A stretch of 64,000 nucleotides of DNA from Barrientosiimonas humi (lineage in GTDB: Bacteria > Actinomycetota > Actinomycetes > Actinomycetales > Dermatophilaceae): NCBI RefSeq assembly GCF_006716095.1, contig NZ_VFOK01000001.1, positions 1,705,375-1,769,374 of the forward strand. Reading direction: 5' to 3'. Of the stretch, positions 7,654 through 19,200 are shown piece by piece. The stretch's first letter is position 1, and the number at the start of each line of letters is the position of its first letter. A program made the position numbers and the translations under genes. A model generated the notes under the pieces. It was not told where the DNA came from and did no database searches. It saw only the letters and a list, made by a program, of their open reading frames with translations.

Positions 7654-9954
7654 TCAGGCGCGGCGCAGGGCGCGGAAGCTGCGCAGCCGCAGGCTGTTCA
7701 GCACCACGAACACCGACGAGAAAGCCATGGCGGCGCCGGCGAGCATCGGGTTGAGCAGACCCAGCGCGGCGACCGGGAGGGCGGCCACGTTGTAGGCGAA
7801 CGCCCAGAACATGTTGCCCTTGATCGTCGACAGGGTGCGCCGCGACAGCCGGATGGCGTCGACCGCGGTCGCGAGGTCGCCGCTGACCAGGGTGAGGTCG
7901 CTGGCCTCGATCGCGACGTCGGTTCCGGTGCCCATCGCGAGGCCCAGGTCGGCCTGGGCGAGGGCGGCCGCGTCGTTGACGCCGTCCCCGACCATCGCGA
8001 CGACGCGCCCCTGGTCCTGCAGCCGGCGCACGACGTCGACCTTGTCCTGCGGGAGCACCTCGGCGATCACCTCGTCGATGCCGACCTCGTCGGCGACCGA
8101 CCGGGCGACGAGCTCCTGGTCGCCGGTGAGCAGGATGGGCCGCAGCCCCAGCTGCTTGAGGTCGGCGACCGCCTGCGCCGAGGTCGGCTTGACCGCGTCG
8201 GCGACCGCGACCGCTCCCCGCGCCCGGCCGTCCCAGCCGACGAGCACGACGGTCTCGCCGCGCCGCTGGGCCTCGTCGACGTCGGCGGCCAGCGCCTCGG
8301 GGACCGTCATGCCCTGCTGCTCCAGCAGGCTGGGTCGGCCGACGAGAACCGTTGTGGCAGAGCCGGATTCGCTGTCGGAGCTGACGGCTCCGGCGACACC
8401 GAGCCCGGCGTGGTTGGTGAAGTCGTCGACCGGGGGCAGCGCACCGTGGCGTGCGGCCGCCTTGGCGACGGCCTGCGCCACGGGGTGCTCCGAGGCGGAC
8501 TCCACTGCCCCCGCGAGACGCAGCACCTGGTCGGGCGACTCGTCGGGAGCAGCCAGCACCTGGCGTACGGCCATCGCACCGGTGGTCACGGTGCCCGTCT
8601 TGTCGAGCACGACCGTGTCGACGGTGCGGGTGGCCTCGAGGGCCTCGGGGCCCTTGATGAGGATGCCCAGCTGCGCGCCGCGGCCGGTGCCGACCATGAG
8701 CGCGGTGGGCGTCGCGAGCCCGAGGGCGCACGGGCAGGCGATGATCAGCACCGCGACCGCCGCCGTGAACGCCGCGGACGCGCCGGCACCGATCAGCAGC
8801 CAGACGACCAGGGTGCCGAGCGCGAGCAGCAGCACCAGCGGCACGAAGACCGAGGAGATGCGGTCGGCGAGGCGCTGCACCGGGGCCTTGCCGGTCTGGG
8901 CGTCCTCGACGAGCTTGGCCATCTGGGCCAGCTGGGTGTCGGAGCCGACGCGGGTGGCGCGGACCACGAGTCGGCCGGAGGCGTTGACGGTCGCGCCGAC
9001 GACGGTGTCGCCCGCGGCCACCTCGACCGGCACCGACTCGCCGGTGAGCATCGACAGGTCGACCGCGGAGCGGCCGCTGACCACCTCGCCGTCGGTGGCG
9101 ATCTTCTCGCCCGGGCGCACGACGAAACGGTCGCCGACCGCGAGGTCGGCCACCGGGATGCGCTCCTCGCGCTCGGCGCCGGCCGGCCCGCGCAGCACCG
9201 CGACGTCCTTGGCGCCGAGGTCGAGCAGCGCCCGCAGCGCCGCCCCGGCCGCCCGCTTGGAGCGCGCCTCGATGTAGCGGCCGAGCAGGATGAACGTGGT
9301 GACGCCCGCGGCCGCCTCGAGGTAGATGTTGGACAGTCCCTCGCCGCGCTGCACGGTGAGCTCGAACGGGTGCTTCATGCCGGGCATGCCGGCGTGACCG
9401 AAGAACAGGGCGACGACCGACCAGGACAGGGCCGCGAGCGTACCGATCGACACCAGGGTGTCCATGGTGAAGGCCCCATGCCGCAGGTTGGTCCACGCGG
9501 CCCGGTGGAACGGCCAGGCGCCCCAGACCACGACGGGCGCGGCCAGGGTCAGCGACAGCCACTGCCAGTTGTCGAACTGGAGGGCCGGGACCATCGCCAT
9601 GAGGATCACCGGGACGCTGAGCGCGGCGCTGACGAGCACCCGCTGGCGCAGCGTCTGCAGCTCGTGGTCGCGGGCGTCGGGCGCGGCGTCGTCATCCGCG
9701 TCGGCGCGCTCGGTGCGGGGCACTGCGGCCTGGTATCCCGCGGCCTCGACCGTGCGCAGCAGGTCGTCGGTGGAGACGTCGGCGGTGTGCTGGACGGAGG
9801 CCTTCTCGGTGGCGTAGTTGACCGTGGCGGTGACGCCGTCGAGCTTGTTGAGCTTGCGCTCGATGCGGTTCGCGCACGAGGCGCAGGTCATGCCGGTGAT
9901 GTCGAGCTCGACGACGCCGTCGACGCGCGGCTGCTGACCGAGGTCGGTGCTCAT
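7654..9954 (-). CDS. copA: Copper-exporting P1B-type ATPase
   Basis: A 766-residue heavy-metal P-type ATPase. The N-terminal HMA domain holds GMTCASC (Cys24, Cys27). Six to eight membrane segments follow, with the metal-selective CPC in [15 protein letters not shown]. The phosphorylation site DKTGTVTTG, the SEHP nucleotide-binding motif ([12 protein letters not shown]) and the hinge [12 protein letters not shown] are all intact. CPC plus an upstream CsoR gene indicates Cu(I) export to the outside. Start ATG 9954 overlaps the csoR stop by 4 bases. The gene ends 39 bases from the last copy of a tandem repeat array that separates it from a convergent acyltransferase gene. Confidence 0.96.
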   Translation of the reverse strand: MSTDLGQQPRVDGVVELDITGMTCASCANRIERKLNKLDGVTATVNYATEKASVQHTADVSTDDLLRTVEAAGYQAAVPRTERADADDDAAPDARDHELQTLRQRVLVSAALSVPVILMAMVPALQFDNWQWLSLTLAAPVVVWGAWPFHRAAWTNLRHGAFTMDTLVSIGTLAALSWSVVALFFGHAGMPGMKHPFELTVQRGEGLSNIYLEAAAGVTTFILLGRYIEARSKRAAGAALRALLDLGAKDVAVLRGPAGAEREERIPVADLAVGDRFVVRPGEKIATDGEVVSGRSAVDLSMLTGESVPVEVAAGDTVVGATVNASGRLVVRATRVGSDTQLAQMAKLVEDAQTGKAPVQRLADRISSVFVPLVLLLALGTLVVWLLIGAGASAAFTAAVAVLIIACPCALGLATPTALMVGTGRGAQLGILIKGPEALEATRTVDTVVLDKTGTVTTGAMAVRQVLAAPDESPDQVLRLAGAVESASEHPVAQAVAKAAARHGALPPVDDFTNHAGLGVAGAVSSDSESGSATTVLVGRPSLLEQQGMTVPEALAADVDEAQRRGETVVLVGWDGRARGAVAVADAVKPTSAQAVADLKQLGLRPILLTGDQELVARSVADEVGIDEVIAEVLPQDKVDVVRRLQDQGRVVAMVGDGVNDAAALAQADLGLAMGTGTDVAIEASDLTLVSGDLATAVDAIRLSRRTLSTIKGNMFWAFAYNVAALPVAALGLLNPMLAGAAMAFSSVFVVLNSLRLRSFRALRRA

Positions 9955-10253
9955 GAGCGCACCAGCCGACCGATCGCGTCGCTCGCCTCGCGCAGCTTGC
10001 GCTGGGCCTCCTCGTCGTCACCGGCCTTCGCGGCGTCGACGACGCAGTGGCTCAGGTGCTCCTCGAGCAGCCCCAGCGAGACGGCCTGCAGCGCCTTGGT
10101 CATGGCGGACACCTGGGTGAGGATGTCGATGCAGTACTTCTCCTCCTCGACCATCCGCTGCAGACCACGCGCCTGCCCCTCGATGCGCCGCAGCCGCTTG
10201 AGGTAGTCGTCCTTGTTGCCGATGTAGCCGTGCGTGTGCTCGTCCATGCCCAT
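9951..10253 (-). CDS. csoR: Copper-sensing transcriptional repressor CsoR
   Basis: About 100 residues, all-helical DUF156/CsoR family. The Cu(I) ligand set Cys-His-Cys is present: KYCIDILTQ and then LSHCVVDAA. The conserved [18 protein letters not shown] opening is intact. The start is uncertain: ATG 10253 ([10 protein letters not shown]) is chosen because ATG 10265 lies inside the operator. The stop overlaps the copA start (ATGA), so repressor and pump are one operon. Copper binding should release the repressor from the ATACCCC/GGGGTAT palindrome just upstream. Confidence 0.94.
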   Translation of the reverse strand: MGMDEHTHGYIGNKDDYLKRLRRIEGQARGLQRMVEEEKYCIDILTQVSAMTKALQAVSLGLLEEHLSHCVVDAAKAGDDEEAQRKLREASDAIGRLVRS

Positions 10254-10263
10254 GCCAACCAGC

Positions 10264-10280
10264 ATACCCCCTTGGGGTAT
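10264..10280. promoter_or_regulatory. CsoR operator
   Basis: ATACCCC-CTT-GGGGTAT is a perfect 7-bp inverted repeat with a 3-base centre, of the G-tract type bound by CsoR proteins. It lies immediately upstream of csoR-copA, as expected for autoregulation. Confidence 0.8.
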
Positions 10281-10287
10281 TTCACCC

Positions 10288-10359
10288 CGCATGAAACCCG
10301 GTCACGTGCATCTGACCTCAACGCATCAGGGTCAAACCCACGTAACCCGGTTTCATGCG
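10288..10359. repeat. Long inverted repeat, 21-bp arms
   Basis: Arm 10288-10308 (CGCATGAAACCCGGTCACGTG) and arm 10339-10359 are inverted copies with two mismatches. The 30-base loop holds a nested TGACC...GGTCA pair. It lies between sseB and csoR, both on the minus strand. It could be a small mobile palindromic element or a transcript-processing or termination hairpin. Confidence 0.75.
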
Positions 10360-10381
10360 GAGGTGCGGGGGTGGGGCGTGG

Positions 10382-10414
10382 GTCGTACGGCCGGGGGCGG
10401 GGTGGGCGTACGAC
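10382..10414 (-). terminator. Hairpin downstream of sseB-like gene
   Basis: GTCGTACG (10382-10389) and CGTACGAC (10407-10414) form a perfect 8-bp stem with a GC-rich 17-base loop, six bases past the stop at 10420. No U tract, as is common in high-GC actinobacteria. Confidence 0.5.
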
Positions 10415-10419
10415 TCGGG

Positions 10420-11121
10420 TCAGGCGGGCTGGATGGAGAAGGTGATGCCGTCGATGCGGGCGCGCACCTCGCCGTCCGTGGCGAGGCGTTCGCCGATGCG
10501 GGTCGCGAGCTGCTGCAGCTGCTCGGCGGAGCGGCCGGGCGGCACCGACAGCACGATGCGCAGCAGACCCGGCTCGAGGTCGTCGCCGGACTCGCACACG
10601 GCGGCGCGCACGTCGTCGTCGTCACGCGCGGCCAGCGAGACCGCTTGCTGCACAACAGGATCGGTGTACGCCGGCAGCCACGGCCGATCCTGCGCCAGCG
10701 CCCACACCATGCTGGGCCGCAGGACGAACGGGTGCTCGTCGGCGACGTCGACGACCATCACGTCGCAGCGCTCGGACACGGCGGCCTGGGCGGCCCGGGC
10801 GGCGGTGACGGGCGTGGGCCGGGCGGCGGCGTCCCAGGCCGCGAGGGCCGCGACGCCGGTGAAGACCGGGAGGGCCTGCTGACCGTCGGGGGCGCGCAGG
10901 GTCACCGCGGCCATGTCGGTGCCGGTGTCGTCGCCCTCCCCCGGCGCGGCCACGATCGGCACCAGCAGCCGGGCGGCGGCGATGGCGCGCATGGCGGCCT
11001 GCTCGTCGCCGGAGCGCAGCGCCGCCAGCAGCCGCGGGTCGGTCTCGCCGCTGTCGCCGTCGAAGCCGGTGCCGGACAGGCTGCGCCCGTGCCAGCCCTG
11101 GCCGCCGGAGTCGACGGTCAC
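10420..11121 (-). CDS. SseB family protein at the end of the his operon
   Basis: A 233-residue soluble protein of the SseB N-terminal-domain family, often found after hisA/priA in actinobacteria. Visible are the core [14 protein letters not shown], a middle [22 protein letters not shown] block, and a C-terminal region with [21 protein letters not shown]. No catalytic motif is recognisable and its biochemical role is unknown. GTG 11121 is chosen because it overlaps the priA stop (GTGA), giving tight coupling. It is the last gene of the hisD-to-sseB operon; a hairpin follows the stop. Confidence 0.82.
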   Translation of the reverse strand: MTVDSGGQGWHGRSLSGTGFDGDSGETDPRLLAALRSGDEQAAMRAIAAARLLVPIVAAPGEGDDTGTDMAAVTLRAPDGQQALPVFTGVAALAAWDAAARPTPVTAARAAQAAVSERCDVMVVDVADEHPFVLRPSMVWALAQDRPWLPAYTDPVVQQAVSLAARDDDDVRAAVCESGDDLEPGLLRIVLSVPPGRSAEQLQQLATRIGERLATDGEVRARIDGITFSIQPA

Positions 11122-11852
11122 GGCCGGCCGGCGACGTCGAGCGCGTCGGGCAGGGTGAACGCGTCGCGGTAGAGCGCCGACCCGATGATCGCGCCCTCGA
11201 CCCCCTCGGGCGTCAGCTCGCGCAGCGCGCGGACGTCGTCGAGGGTGGACACGCCGCCGGAGGCGACGACCGGGCGGTCGGTGCGGGCGCAGACGTCGCG
11301 CAGCAGCTGCACGTTGGGGCCCTGCAGCATGCCGTCCTTCGCGACGTCGGTGACGACGTAGCGCGCGCACCCCTCGCGGTCGAGGCGCTCCAGCGTCTCC
11401 CACAGGTCGCCGCCCTCGCGGGTCCAGCCGCGCGCGGCCAGGCGCGTGCCGCGCACGTCCAGACCCACCGCGACGCGGTCGCCGTGGTCGGCGATGATCG
11501 CGGCCGTCCACTCGGGGTTCTCCAGGGCCGCGGTGCCGAGGTTGACCCGGCGGCAGCCGGTGGCCAGCGCGGCCCCGAGCGTGGCGCTGTCGCGGATGCC
11601 GCCGCTCAGCTCGACGTCGATGTCGAGCCGGCGCACGATGCCGGTCAGCAGCTCGGTGTTGTTGCCGCGGCCGAACGCCGCGTCCAGGTCGACGAGGTGG
11701 ATCCACTCCGCCCCCTGGTCCTGCCAGGCCTTCGCGGCCCCCCAGGGGTCGCCGTACTGACCCCCCGTGCCGGCCACGCCCTGCACCAGCTGCACGGCCT
11801 GACCGCCGGACACGTCGACGGCGGGCAACAGCTCGAGTCGCGGTGAGCTCAT
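11118..11852 (-). CDS. priA: Bifunctional phosphoribosyl isomerase A (HisA/TrpF)
   Basis: A 244-residue (beta-alpha)8 barrel. In actinobacteria this enzyme serves both histidine (ProFAR isomerisation) and tryptophan (PRA isomerisation) synthesis. Catalytic aspartates are visible in [18 protein letters not shown] near the N-terminus and in [15 protein letters not shown]. Phosphate-binding loops are [10 protein letters not shown] and [13 protein letters not shown] start ATG at 11852 precedes [14 protein letters not shown]. It follows hisH after a 26-base gap. No trpF is seen in the window, consistent with but not proving the dual role. Confidence 0.95.
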   Translation of the reverse strand: MSSPRLELLPAVDVSGGQAVQLVQGVAGTGGQYGDPWGAAKAWQDQGAEWIHLVDLDAAFGRGNNTELLTGIVRRLDIDVELSGGIRDSATLGAALATGCRRVNLGTAALENPEWTAAIIADHGDRVAVGLDVRGTRLAARGWTREGGDLWETLERLDREGCARYVVTDVAKDGMLQGPNVQLLRDVCARTDRPVVASGGVSTLDDVRALRELTPEGVEGAIIGSALYRDAFTLPDALDVAGRP

Positions 11853-11878
11853 CGGATCTCCTTGTCGGACAACGGTTC

Positions 11879-12505
11879 TCACAACCGGTAGAGCCAGGAG
11901 CTCAGCAGCTGAGCACCGGCGTCGCCGGACTTCTCGGGGTGGAACTGGGTGGCGCTGACCGGCCCGTCCTCGACGGCGGCGACGAACCGGCCGCCGTGCT
12001 CGGCCCAGGTGGCCGCCGGCGCACGACCGGCGCGGGTCGGCGCCTCGTCGGCGGCGTAGGAGTGGACGAAGTAGAACCGCTCCTGCTCCAGCCCGGCGAA
12101 CAGGTCGGACCCCTCGGGCGGCGCGACCTGCGACCAGCCCATGTGCGGGACGACCGGGGCCTGCAGCCGGTGGACGGTGCCCGACCAGTGGCCGATGCCC
12201 TGCTCCTGCGGTCCGCTGCTCGGCTCGACCGAGCCCTGGAAGAGCACCTGCATGCCGACGCACACGCCCAGCACCGGCGCGCCCGCCGCGACCCGCTCGC
12301 GCACCAGGCGCAGCCCGTCGACGGCACGCAGGCCCTGCACGCAGGCGTGGAAGTTGCCGACACCGGGGACGTAGAGCCCGTCGGCGCGCAGCACCGCGTC
12401 GGGCTGCGACGTCAGGCTGACCTCGGCGCCCACGCGCTCGAGCATGCGCACGACCGAGCGCACGTTGCCGCTGCCGTAGTCGAGCACCGTCACCCGGCGC
12501 CTCAC
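11879..12505 (-). CDS. hisH: Imidazole glycerol phosphate synthase, glutaminase subunit
   Basis: A 208-residue class I glutamine amidotransferase. It supplies ammonia to HisF to form imidazole glycerol phosphate and AICAR. The catalytic triad is complete: Cys in [12 protein letters not shown], and His-Glu in [11 protein letters not shown]. The oxyanion region [10 protein letters not shown] is present. GTG 12505 overlaps the upstream unknown gene's stop (GTGA). HisF itself is not in this window. Confidence 0.96.
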   Translation of the reverse strand: MRRRVTVLDYGSGNVRSVVRMLERVGAEVSLTSQPDAVLRADGLYVPGVGNFHACVQGLRAVDGLRLVRERVAAGAPVLGVCVGMQVLFQGSVEPSSGPQEQGIGHWSGTVHRLQAPVVPHMGWSQVAPPEGSDLFAGLEQERFYFVHSYAADEAPTRAGRAPAATWAEHGGRFVAAVEDGPVSATQFHPEKSGDAGAQLLSSWLYRL

Positions 12506-13125
12506 GACTCCTCCCCCAGCTCGACCCGCAGCTCCTGGTCCTCGCGGATGTCGCGGTCGAACCGCTGCACCGCGCGGGCGTCGGGCGTGACCAGCACGGC
12601 CTCCTCCTTGGTGGGTACGCCCGTGCCGGCCAGCAGGTCGCCGCCGGGCAGGGCGAGGGCGGACACGAGCGCGGCCAGCATCGACGGACAGCTGCCGCCG
12701 CGGCGGCGCAGCACGCCGAGCACGCCCTCGCGCTCGGAGTCGGCGAGGCCGGCGACGCCCATCAGGTCGCGCACGGTGGCGGGCTCGTGACCGGGCAGCA
12801 CGAGCGACCCGTGCTCGGACTCCCAAGCGAGCCAACGGGATCCGGACCGCCCGCCGCGCGGGTGGACGACCAGCACGGCGCGCTCGCCCACGACGAAGAA
12901 GCCCATCGCAGACCGCAGCTGGCCCGGGACCGGGCGAGCCGCGAGGACCGAGGTGGCGCCGTCATACGGCGGGGCGGCGGCGGACGGACCCGCAGGCACG
13001 ACGGCGGTCCAGCCGCCGAGCGGGACGACGTATGCGGGCACGGTGCCGCGCCGCAGCCAGCTCCGCGCCTTCGCCGGCGCGGCCTGCAGCAGCAGGAGCC
13101 CGGGAAGCGTCGAGGAGGCGGACAC
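12502..13125 (-). CDS. Conserved hypothetical protein inside the his operon
   Basis: A 207-residue protein between hisB and hisH that I do not recognise as a characterised family. The start GTG 13125 follows the hisB stop by two bases, and its stop overlaps the hisH start (GTGA), so it is translated as part of the operon. The N-terminal half alternates hydrophobic strands ([35 protein letters not shown]). A basic [13 protein letters not shown] stretch follows, and the C-terminal third is acidic ([19 protein letters not shown]). It has no signal peptide, membrane segment or cofactor motif. It may be a scaffold or regulatory factor for histidine synthesis, but that is only positional inference. 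Confidence 0.8.
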   Translation of the reverse strand: MSASSTLPGLLLLQAAPAKARSWLRRGTVPAYVVPLGGWTAVVPAGPSAAAPPYDGATSVLAARPVPGQLRSAMGFFVVGERAVLVVHPRGGRSGSRWLAWESEHGSLVLPGHEPATVRDLMGVAGLADSEREGVLGVLRRRGGSCPSMLAALVSALALPGGDLLAGTGVPTKEEAVLVTPDARAVQRFDRDIREDQELRVELGEES

Positions 13126-13127
13126 CG

Positions 13128-13727
13128 TCAGAGGGACCCCTTGGCGCTGGGCACGCCCTGCACCCGGGGGTCGATCGCGACCGCCGCGCGCAGCGCGCGG
13201 GCGAGCGCCTTGAACTGGCACTCGACGATGTGGTGCGGGTCGCGGCCCGCGAGCAGGCGCACGTGCAGCGCCAGCCCCGCGTTGTGCGCGAGGGACTGGA
13301 AGACGTGCTGGGTCATCGAGCCGAAGTAGGTGCCGCCGATGACGGCGTACGCCTGCGCGTCGGGCTCGCCGCTGTGCGCGACGAACGGCCGCCCGGCGAC
13401 GTCGACGACCGCCTGGGCGAGCGCCTCGTCGAGCGGCACCATCGCGTCGCCGAAGCGAGAGATGCCGGCCTTGTCGCCGAGCGCCTCGCGCAGCGCCTGC
13501 CCGAGCACGATCGCGGTGTCCTCGACCGTGTGGTGCCCGTCGACGTCGACGTCGCCGACGGCCTTGACCTGCAGGTCGATCAGGCTGTGCTTGCTGAAGC
13601 TCTCGAGCATGTGGTCGTAGAAGCGCACGCCCGTGGAGACGGAGTACTCCCCCGACCCGTCGAGGTCGAGCGACAGCTCCACGGTGCTCTCCGACGTGCG
13701 TCGGGTGAGCGAGGCCGTCCGGTTCAT
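13128..13727 (-). CDS. hisB: Imidazoleglycerol-phosphate dehydratase
   Basis: A 199-residue monofunctional HisB, catalysing the sixth step of histidine synthesis. The two inverted metal-binding motifs are seen: [17 protein letters not shown] with [14 protein letters not shown] in the first half, and [17 protein letters not shown] with [17 protein letters not shown] in the second, giving the His/Glu set for two Mn ions. No phosphatase domain is attached, as usual outside enterobacteria. ATG 13727 overlaps the hisC stop (ATGA). Confidence 0.97.
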   Translation of the reverse strand: MNRTASLTRRTSESTVELSLDLDGSGEYSVSTGVRFYDHMLESFSKHSLIDLQVKAVGDVDVDGHHTVEDTAIVLGQALREALGDKAGISRFGDAMVPLDEALAQAVVDVAGRPFVAHSGEPDAQAYAVIGGTYFGSMTQHVFQSLAHNAGLALHVRLLAGRDPHHIVECQFKALARALRAAVAIDPRVQGVPSAKGSL

Positions 13728-14845
13728 GCGGTCTCCTGCTGTCGGTGGTCGGCGACCAGGTCGCCCAGCGCGGTGAGCACGGCGTCGGTCTCGGCGGGGG
13801 TGCCCGCCGTGATCCGCAGGTGGTGCGGGATGCCGACGTCGCGCACGAGCACGCCCCGGTCGAGCAGAGCCTGCCAGGTTCGCGCCGCGTCGGCGAACCC
13901 GCCGACCAGCACGAAGTTGGCGTCGCTCGGCACGGGGTCGAGCCCGAGGTCGCGGGTGCCGGTGACGAGACGGTCGCGCTCGGCCTTGATCGCCTCGACC
14001 ATGCCGAGCAGGGCGCCGGTGTGCTCCAGCGCCGCGCGCGCGGTGGCCTGGGTGACGCTGCTGAGGTGGTACGGCAGCCGCACCAGGCGCAGCAGCTCGG
14101 TGAGCGCGGGGTCGGCGGCGAGGTATCCCAGCCGCACCCCGGCGAACGCGAACGCCTTGCTCATCGTGCGGGTGACGACCAGCCGCTCGCGCCCGGGCAG
14201 CAGGGTGAGCGCGCTCGGCGTGCCGGGCCGGGCGAACTCGGCATAGGCCTCGTCGACGATCACCACGGCGCCCTGCGCCGCGTCGTGCACGGCCTCGACC
14301 ACGTCGAGCCCGAGCGCGGTGCCGGTCGGGTTGTTGGGCGAGGTCAGGAAGACCAGCGCCGGGTCGGCCGCGCGGACCTGCTCGACCGCGGTGGTGACGT
14401 CGAGGTCGTAGGCGCCCGAGGGCGTACCGCGCAGGCCGTCGACCCAGGTCGTGCCGACCGAGCGGGCGATGATCGGGTGCATGGAGTAGGACGGGGTGAA
14501 GCCGAGCGCGACCCGGCCTGGCCCGCCGAAGGCCTGGACCAGGTGCGAGAGCACCTCGTTGCTGCCGTTGGCCGCCCACAGCTGCTCGGTGGCGAGCGGC
14601 TGACCGGTCGTGGCGGTCAGGTAGCCCGCGAGCGCCGCGCGCAGCGCGGTGAACTCACGGTCGGGGTAGCGGTTCAGCGTCGGGGCGACCTCGCCCACCG
14701 CCGCGACGATGGCCTCGACCACCTCGGCCGGCACGGGGTAGGAGCTCTCGTTGGTGTTGAGCGCGACGGGCACGTCGAGCTGCGGGGCGCCGTAGGGCTC
14801 CTGGCCCCGCAGGTCTTCGCGCAGCAGCGCGCGCAGGTCACTCAT
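13724..14845 (-). CDS. hisC: Histidinol-phosphate aminotransferase
   Basis: A 373-residue fold-type I PLP enzyme (class II aminotransferase). The PLP lysine is in [30 protein letters not shown] and [10 protein letters not shown] provide cofactor contacts. The N-terminal [15 protein letters not shown] is typical of HisC. The start ATG 14845 lies inside the 3' end of hisD (8-base overlap), so translation is coupled. It converts imidazole acetol phosphate to histidinol phosphate using glutamate. Confidence 0.96.
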   Translation of the reverse strand: MSDLRALLREDLRGQEPYGAPQLDVPVALNTNESSYPVPAEVVEAIVAAVGEVAPTLNRYPDREFTALRAALAGYLTATTGQPLATEQLWAANGSNEVLSHLVQAFGGPGRVALGFTPSYSMHPIIARSVGTTWVDGLRGTPSGAYDLDVTTAVEQVRAADPALVFLTSPNNPTGTALGLDVVEAVHDAAQGAVVIVDEAYAEFARPGTPSALTLLPGRERLVVTRTMSKAFAFAGVRLGYLAADPALTELLRLVRLPYHLSSVTQATARAALEHTGALLGMVEAIKAERDRLVTGTRDLGLDPVPSDANFVLVGGFADAARTWQALLDRGVLVRDVGIPHHLRITAGTPAETDAVLTALGDLVADHRQQETA

Positions 14846-16181
14846 CGGCGAAACGCACGGTGACCGCCTGCCCGTGGGCCGGCAGGTCCTCGGCCTCGGC
14901 GAGCGTCACCACCGCGCGGGAGACCTCGCGCAGCGCGTCGCGGGAGTAGTCGACGACGTGGATGCCGCGCAGGAACGACTGCACCGACAGGCCCGAGCTG
15001 TGGCACGCGCAGCCACCCGTGGGCAGCACGTGGTTGGACCCGGCGCAGTAGTCGCCGAGGCTCACCGGGGCGTACGGCCCCACGAAGATCGCGCCGGCGT
15101 TGCGCACCCGCGCGGCGACCGCGGAGGCGTCGCGCGTCTGGATCTCGAGGTGCTCGGCGGCGTAGGCGTCGACCACCCGCAGCCCCGCCTCGACGTCGTC
15201 GACCAGCACGATCGCCGACTGCTCGCCCGCGAGGGAGACGCGGATGCGCTCGCTGTGCTTGGTGGCGGCGACCTGGGCGGTCAGCGCCTCCTCGACGGCG
15301 CCGGCGAGCGCGTCGCTGTCGGTGACCAGCACCGCGGCGGCGAGCTCGTCGTGCTCGGCCTGGCTGATCAGGTCGGCGGCGACGTGGCCGGGGTCGGCGC
15401 TGTCGTCGGCGAGGATCGCGATCTCGGTCGGGCCGGCCTCGGAGTCGATGCCGATCAGGCCCTTGAGCAGCCGCTTGGCCGCGACGACGTAGATGTTGCC
15501 GGGGCCGGTGACGAGGCTGACCGGCTCGCACACGGTGGTGCCGTCGGCCTCGCGGGCGCCGTAGGCGAACATCGCGATCGCCTGGGCGCCGCCGACGGCG
15601 TAGACCTCCTCGACGCCGAGCAGCGCGCAGGCCGCGAGCACGCCCGGGTCGGGGTAGCCCGCGAAGGCCCCGGTGTTGGTGCGCTGCGGCGGGCTGGCCA
15701 CGGCGATCGAGGGGACCTGCGCCTCCTGCGCCGGCACGACGTTCATGACGACGCTGGACAGCAGCGGCGCCTTGCCGCCGGGGACGTAGAGCCCGACCCG
15801 GTCGACCGGCACCCAGCGCTCGGTCACCGTGCCGCCGTCGGCGAGCGTCGTGGTGACGTCGGTGCGGCGCTGGTCGGCGTGGACCGCCCGGGCGCGCTCG
15901 ATGGAGGTCTCCAGCGCGGTGCGTACGTCGGGGTCGAGCTGCTCGAGCGCGCTCGCCAGGAGCTCGGCCGGCACCCGGAGCCGGGTGGGGCGCACGCCGT
16001 CGAACCGCTCGGACAGCTCGCGCAGCGCGTCGGCGCCGCGGTGATGCACCTCGTCGCAGATCGGTCGCACGGCGTCGAGGGCGGCCTCGACGTCGAAAGC
16101 GGCACGGGGCAACGCGTCGCGCAGGCCGCGGGCGTCGAGCGACGCCAGCGCGGGACCGCGCAGGTCGGTACGGCTGATCAC
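14838..16181 (-). CDS. hisD: Histidinol dehydrogenase
   Basis: A 447-residue zinc enzyme oxidising histidinol to histidine with two NAD+. Conserved blocks are visible: [18 protein letters not shown], the [13 protein letters not shown] region, [30 protein letters not shown], the catalytic QAEHDELA, and the metal-binding [17 protein letters not shown]. It is the first gene of a seven-gene operon (hisD, hisC, hisB, unknown, hisH, priA, sseB). The GTG start has TAGACT six bases upstream, so the operon may be leaderless; GGAGGG also lies directly against the GTG. Confidence 0.97.
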   Translation of the reverse strand: MISRTDLRGPALASLDARGLRDALPRAAFDVEAALDAVRPICDEVHHRGADALRELSERFDGVRPTRLRVPAELLASALEQLDPDVRTALETSIERARAVHADQRRTDVTTTLADGGTVTERWVPVDRVGLYVPGGKAPLLSSVVMNVVPAQEAQVPSIAVASPPQRTNTGAFAGYPDPGVLAACALLGVEEVYAVGGAQAIAMFAYGAREADGTTVCEPVSLVTGPGNIYVVAAKRLLKGLIGIDSEAGPTEIAILADDSADPGHVAADLISQAEHDELAAAVLVTDSDALAGAVEEALTAQVAATKHSERIRVSLAGEQSAIVLVDDVEAGLRVVDAYAAEHLEIQTRDASAVAARVRNAGAIFVGPYAPVSLGDYCAGSNHVLPTGGCACHSSGLSVQSFLRGIHVVDYSRDALREVSRAVVTLAEAEDLPAHGQAVTVRFADE

Positions 16182-16187
16182 CCCTCC

Positions 16188-16193
16188 AGTCTA
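16188..16193 (-). promoter_or_regulatory. -10-like element of the his operon
   Basis: On the minus strand TAGACT is followed by six bases (GGAGGG) and the GTG of hisD. The GGAGGG is too close to serve as a normal ribosome binding site. Confidence 0.45.
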
Positions 16194-16253
16194 GGGAGCG
16201 GTGGGAAGTGGCCCCGGCCACGTCTGGTGCCTGGGACGGCGGACGAGGTGGGG

Positions 16254-19200
16254 TCAGTGGCGGGCGGTGCGCGCCCCGGGACCGGGCGGGGTGCCGTAGA
16301 ACACGTCGTCGACGACCGAGCGGGCGTGGCGCGCGCGGCGGCGGTACTCGTCGTGCAGCTGCGGGCCGGAGGCGGGCGGGTAGCCGAGGATGCGGCCGAT
16401 GCCGTCGCCGTCGCGCAGGTCGGACGGCAGCGCGTCGACCGCGCGGCCGCGCCAGAGCACCGAGGCGTTGCGCAGCCGGGTCGCGAACGTCCACGCCTCG
16501 CGCAGCGCCTCGGCCTGCTCGGCGTCGAGCAGCCCCGCCTCGGCCGCGGCGGCCAGCGGGGTCATGGTGCCGGGGTGACGAAGCCCGGGCACCTCGCTCG
16601 CGTGCTGCAGCTGCAGCAGCTGCACGGTCCACTCGACGTCGGAGAGCCCGCCGTGACCCAGCTTGAAGTGGGTCTTGCGGTCGCCGCCGCGCGGGATGCG
16701 CTCGGCCTCCATGCGCGCCTTGAGCGTGCGGATCTGGCGCACGGCCGAGGAGGAGATGCCGCCCTCGGGCCAGCGCAGCGGGTCGATGAGCTCGACCATC
16801 CGCGCACCGAGGTCGCGGTCGCCGGCCACCGGGGTCGCGCGCAGCAGCGCCTGGGCCTCCCACCCCTCGCTCCAGCGGGAGTAGTACGAGCGGTAGGACT
16901 CCAGGCTGCGCACCAGCGGGCCGGACTTGCCCTCGGGCCGCAGCGAGGCGTCGATCTCGAACGCCGGGTCGGGGCCGTTCAGCTTGCCCAGCCGGCTCAG
17001 CTCGGTGACGACGGCGAGGGCGTGCTCCTGGGCGTCCTGGTCGTCGGCGCCGTCGTGCGGCTCGTGCACGAACATCACGTCGGCGTCGCTGCTGTAGCCC
17101 AGCTCGCGACCGCCGAACCGGCCCATGCCGATGACCGCGATCGCGCACGGGGCCGCGCCGTCGCGCTCGGCGGCGACCTGGCGCTCCGCCAGGTCGAGCA
17201 GCACCTGCAGGGTGGCCGCGGTGATCTCGGTGAGCCCCTCCTCGACGGTGTCGAGGTCGATCTCGCCGAGCAGGTCGGCGACCGACACCCGCAGCAGCTC
17301 GGTGCGGCGCACCGCCCGGACGGCGTGCGCCGCGGCCTCGAGGTCGTCGTGGCGGGCGGCAGCGCGCTGCATCTGCTCGGTGATCGCGGCCCGGTCGCGC
17401 GGGCGCAGCGGCTCGGAGCTGCTGAGCAGGCTGACGGCCGACGGCGAGCGCTCGAGCATCGCCGCGGCGTAACGGCTGCGCGCCAGCACCCGGGCGAGCT
17501 GCTCGGCGCCGCTGCCCTCGCGCAGCTGCTTGAGGAACCACGGGCTCGAGCCGAGCTCCTCGCTGATCTTGCGGAAGGCCAGCATACCCGCGTCGGGGTC
17601 GGCCTCCTCGGCGAACCACTGCAGCATCACCGGCAGCAGCGTGCGCTGCATGACCGCACGCCGGCTCACGCCGCTGGTGAGCGCCTCGACGTGCCGGATG
17701 GCACCGCCCGGGTCGCGAAAACCCAACGCTGCCAAGCGATCTCGTGCGTCGTCCAGGCTCAGGCGCGCGTCGTCGTCGTCGAGCCGCGCCACGGCGGACA
17801 GCAGCGGGCGGTAGAACAGCCGCTCGTGCATGCGGCGCACCTCACGGGCCTGCTCGCGCCACAGCCGGGTCACCGCCTCGGCGGAGTCGCTGCGCAGCCC
17901 GACCGACCGGCCCAGCCGCCGCAGGTCGGCCTCGGCCGTGGGCATCAGGTGGGTGCGGCGCATGCGATAGAGCTGGATCCGGTGCTCCAGCACCCGCAGC
18001 CGGCGGTAGGCGTCGTCGAGGTCGTGCGCGTCGGTGCGACCGACGTACCCCCGCTCGGAGAGGGCCTCCAGCGCGGCGAGGGTGCCCCGCATGCGGATGT
18101 TCTCGTCGGTGCGGCCGTGCACCAGCTGCAGCAGCTGCACGCTGAACTCGATGTCGCGCAGCCCGCCCGGGCCGAGCTTGAGCTGGCGCGCGGCCTCGGC
18201 GGGCGGCACGTGCTGCTCGACGCGCCGGCGCATCGCCTGCACGTCCTCGACGAAGTTGTCGCGCCGGGACGCCTGCCAGACCAGCGGACCCACGGCATCG
18301 AGGTACGCCTGCCCCAGCTCGGCGTCGCCGGCCACCGGGCGGGCCTTGAGCAGCGCCTGGAACTCCCACGTCTTGGCCCAGCGGTCGTAGTAGGCGCGGT
18401 GGCTCGCGACGGTGCGCACCAGCGGCCCCTGGGCGCCCTCGGGCCGCAGGTTGGCGTCGACGGTCCACAGGCTCCCCTCCCCCGTGGCCGCGGAGCAGGC
18501 GCGCATCGTGGCGGTCGCGAGCGCGGTGGCGACGGCGAGGGCATCGTCCTCGTCGGCGCCCTCGGCCGGCTCGGCCACGAAGATGACGTCGACGTCGGAG
18601 ATGTAGTTGAGCTCCCGGCCGCCGCACTTGCCCATCCCGATGATCGCGAGCCGGCAGCGGTCGGCGCCCTCGACCTCCTCGCGCGCGATGTGCAGCGCCG
18701 CCTCGAGCGCGGCGGCGGCCAGGTCGGCGAGCGCGGCCGCGACCTGGGGGAACTGCGCCTCGGGGTCGCCGGTGAGGTCGACCGCGGCGATGCGCACCAG
18801 CTGGCGGCGGTAGGCGATGCGCAGCGCGTCGTAGCGCGTGCGGTCGTCGGGCCGGGCGTCGATGTCGGCCTGCAGGGCGGCGGTGAGGGTCTCGGCGTCG
18901 TCGATGCGCGCGTCGAGCAGGTCGTGCCAGTGCTGGGGGTGGCGCACCAGGTGGTCGGTGAGCGCGGTCGACCCGCCGAGCACCTGGACCAGCCGTTCGC
19001 GGCCCGCCCCGTCGTGCAGCAGCAGCCGGCGCAGCTCCTCGACCTCCGACCGCGGCAGCACCTCGGCGAGCCGGACCAGGCCCAGCAGCGCCTGGTCGGG
19101 GTCGGCGACCCGGCCGAGCGCCTCGACCAGCTCGCGCGCGCTGGCGTCGGTGACGTCGCGCACGCCGAGCTCGTCCAGCAGGCCGACGGCCCGGGAGGTG

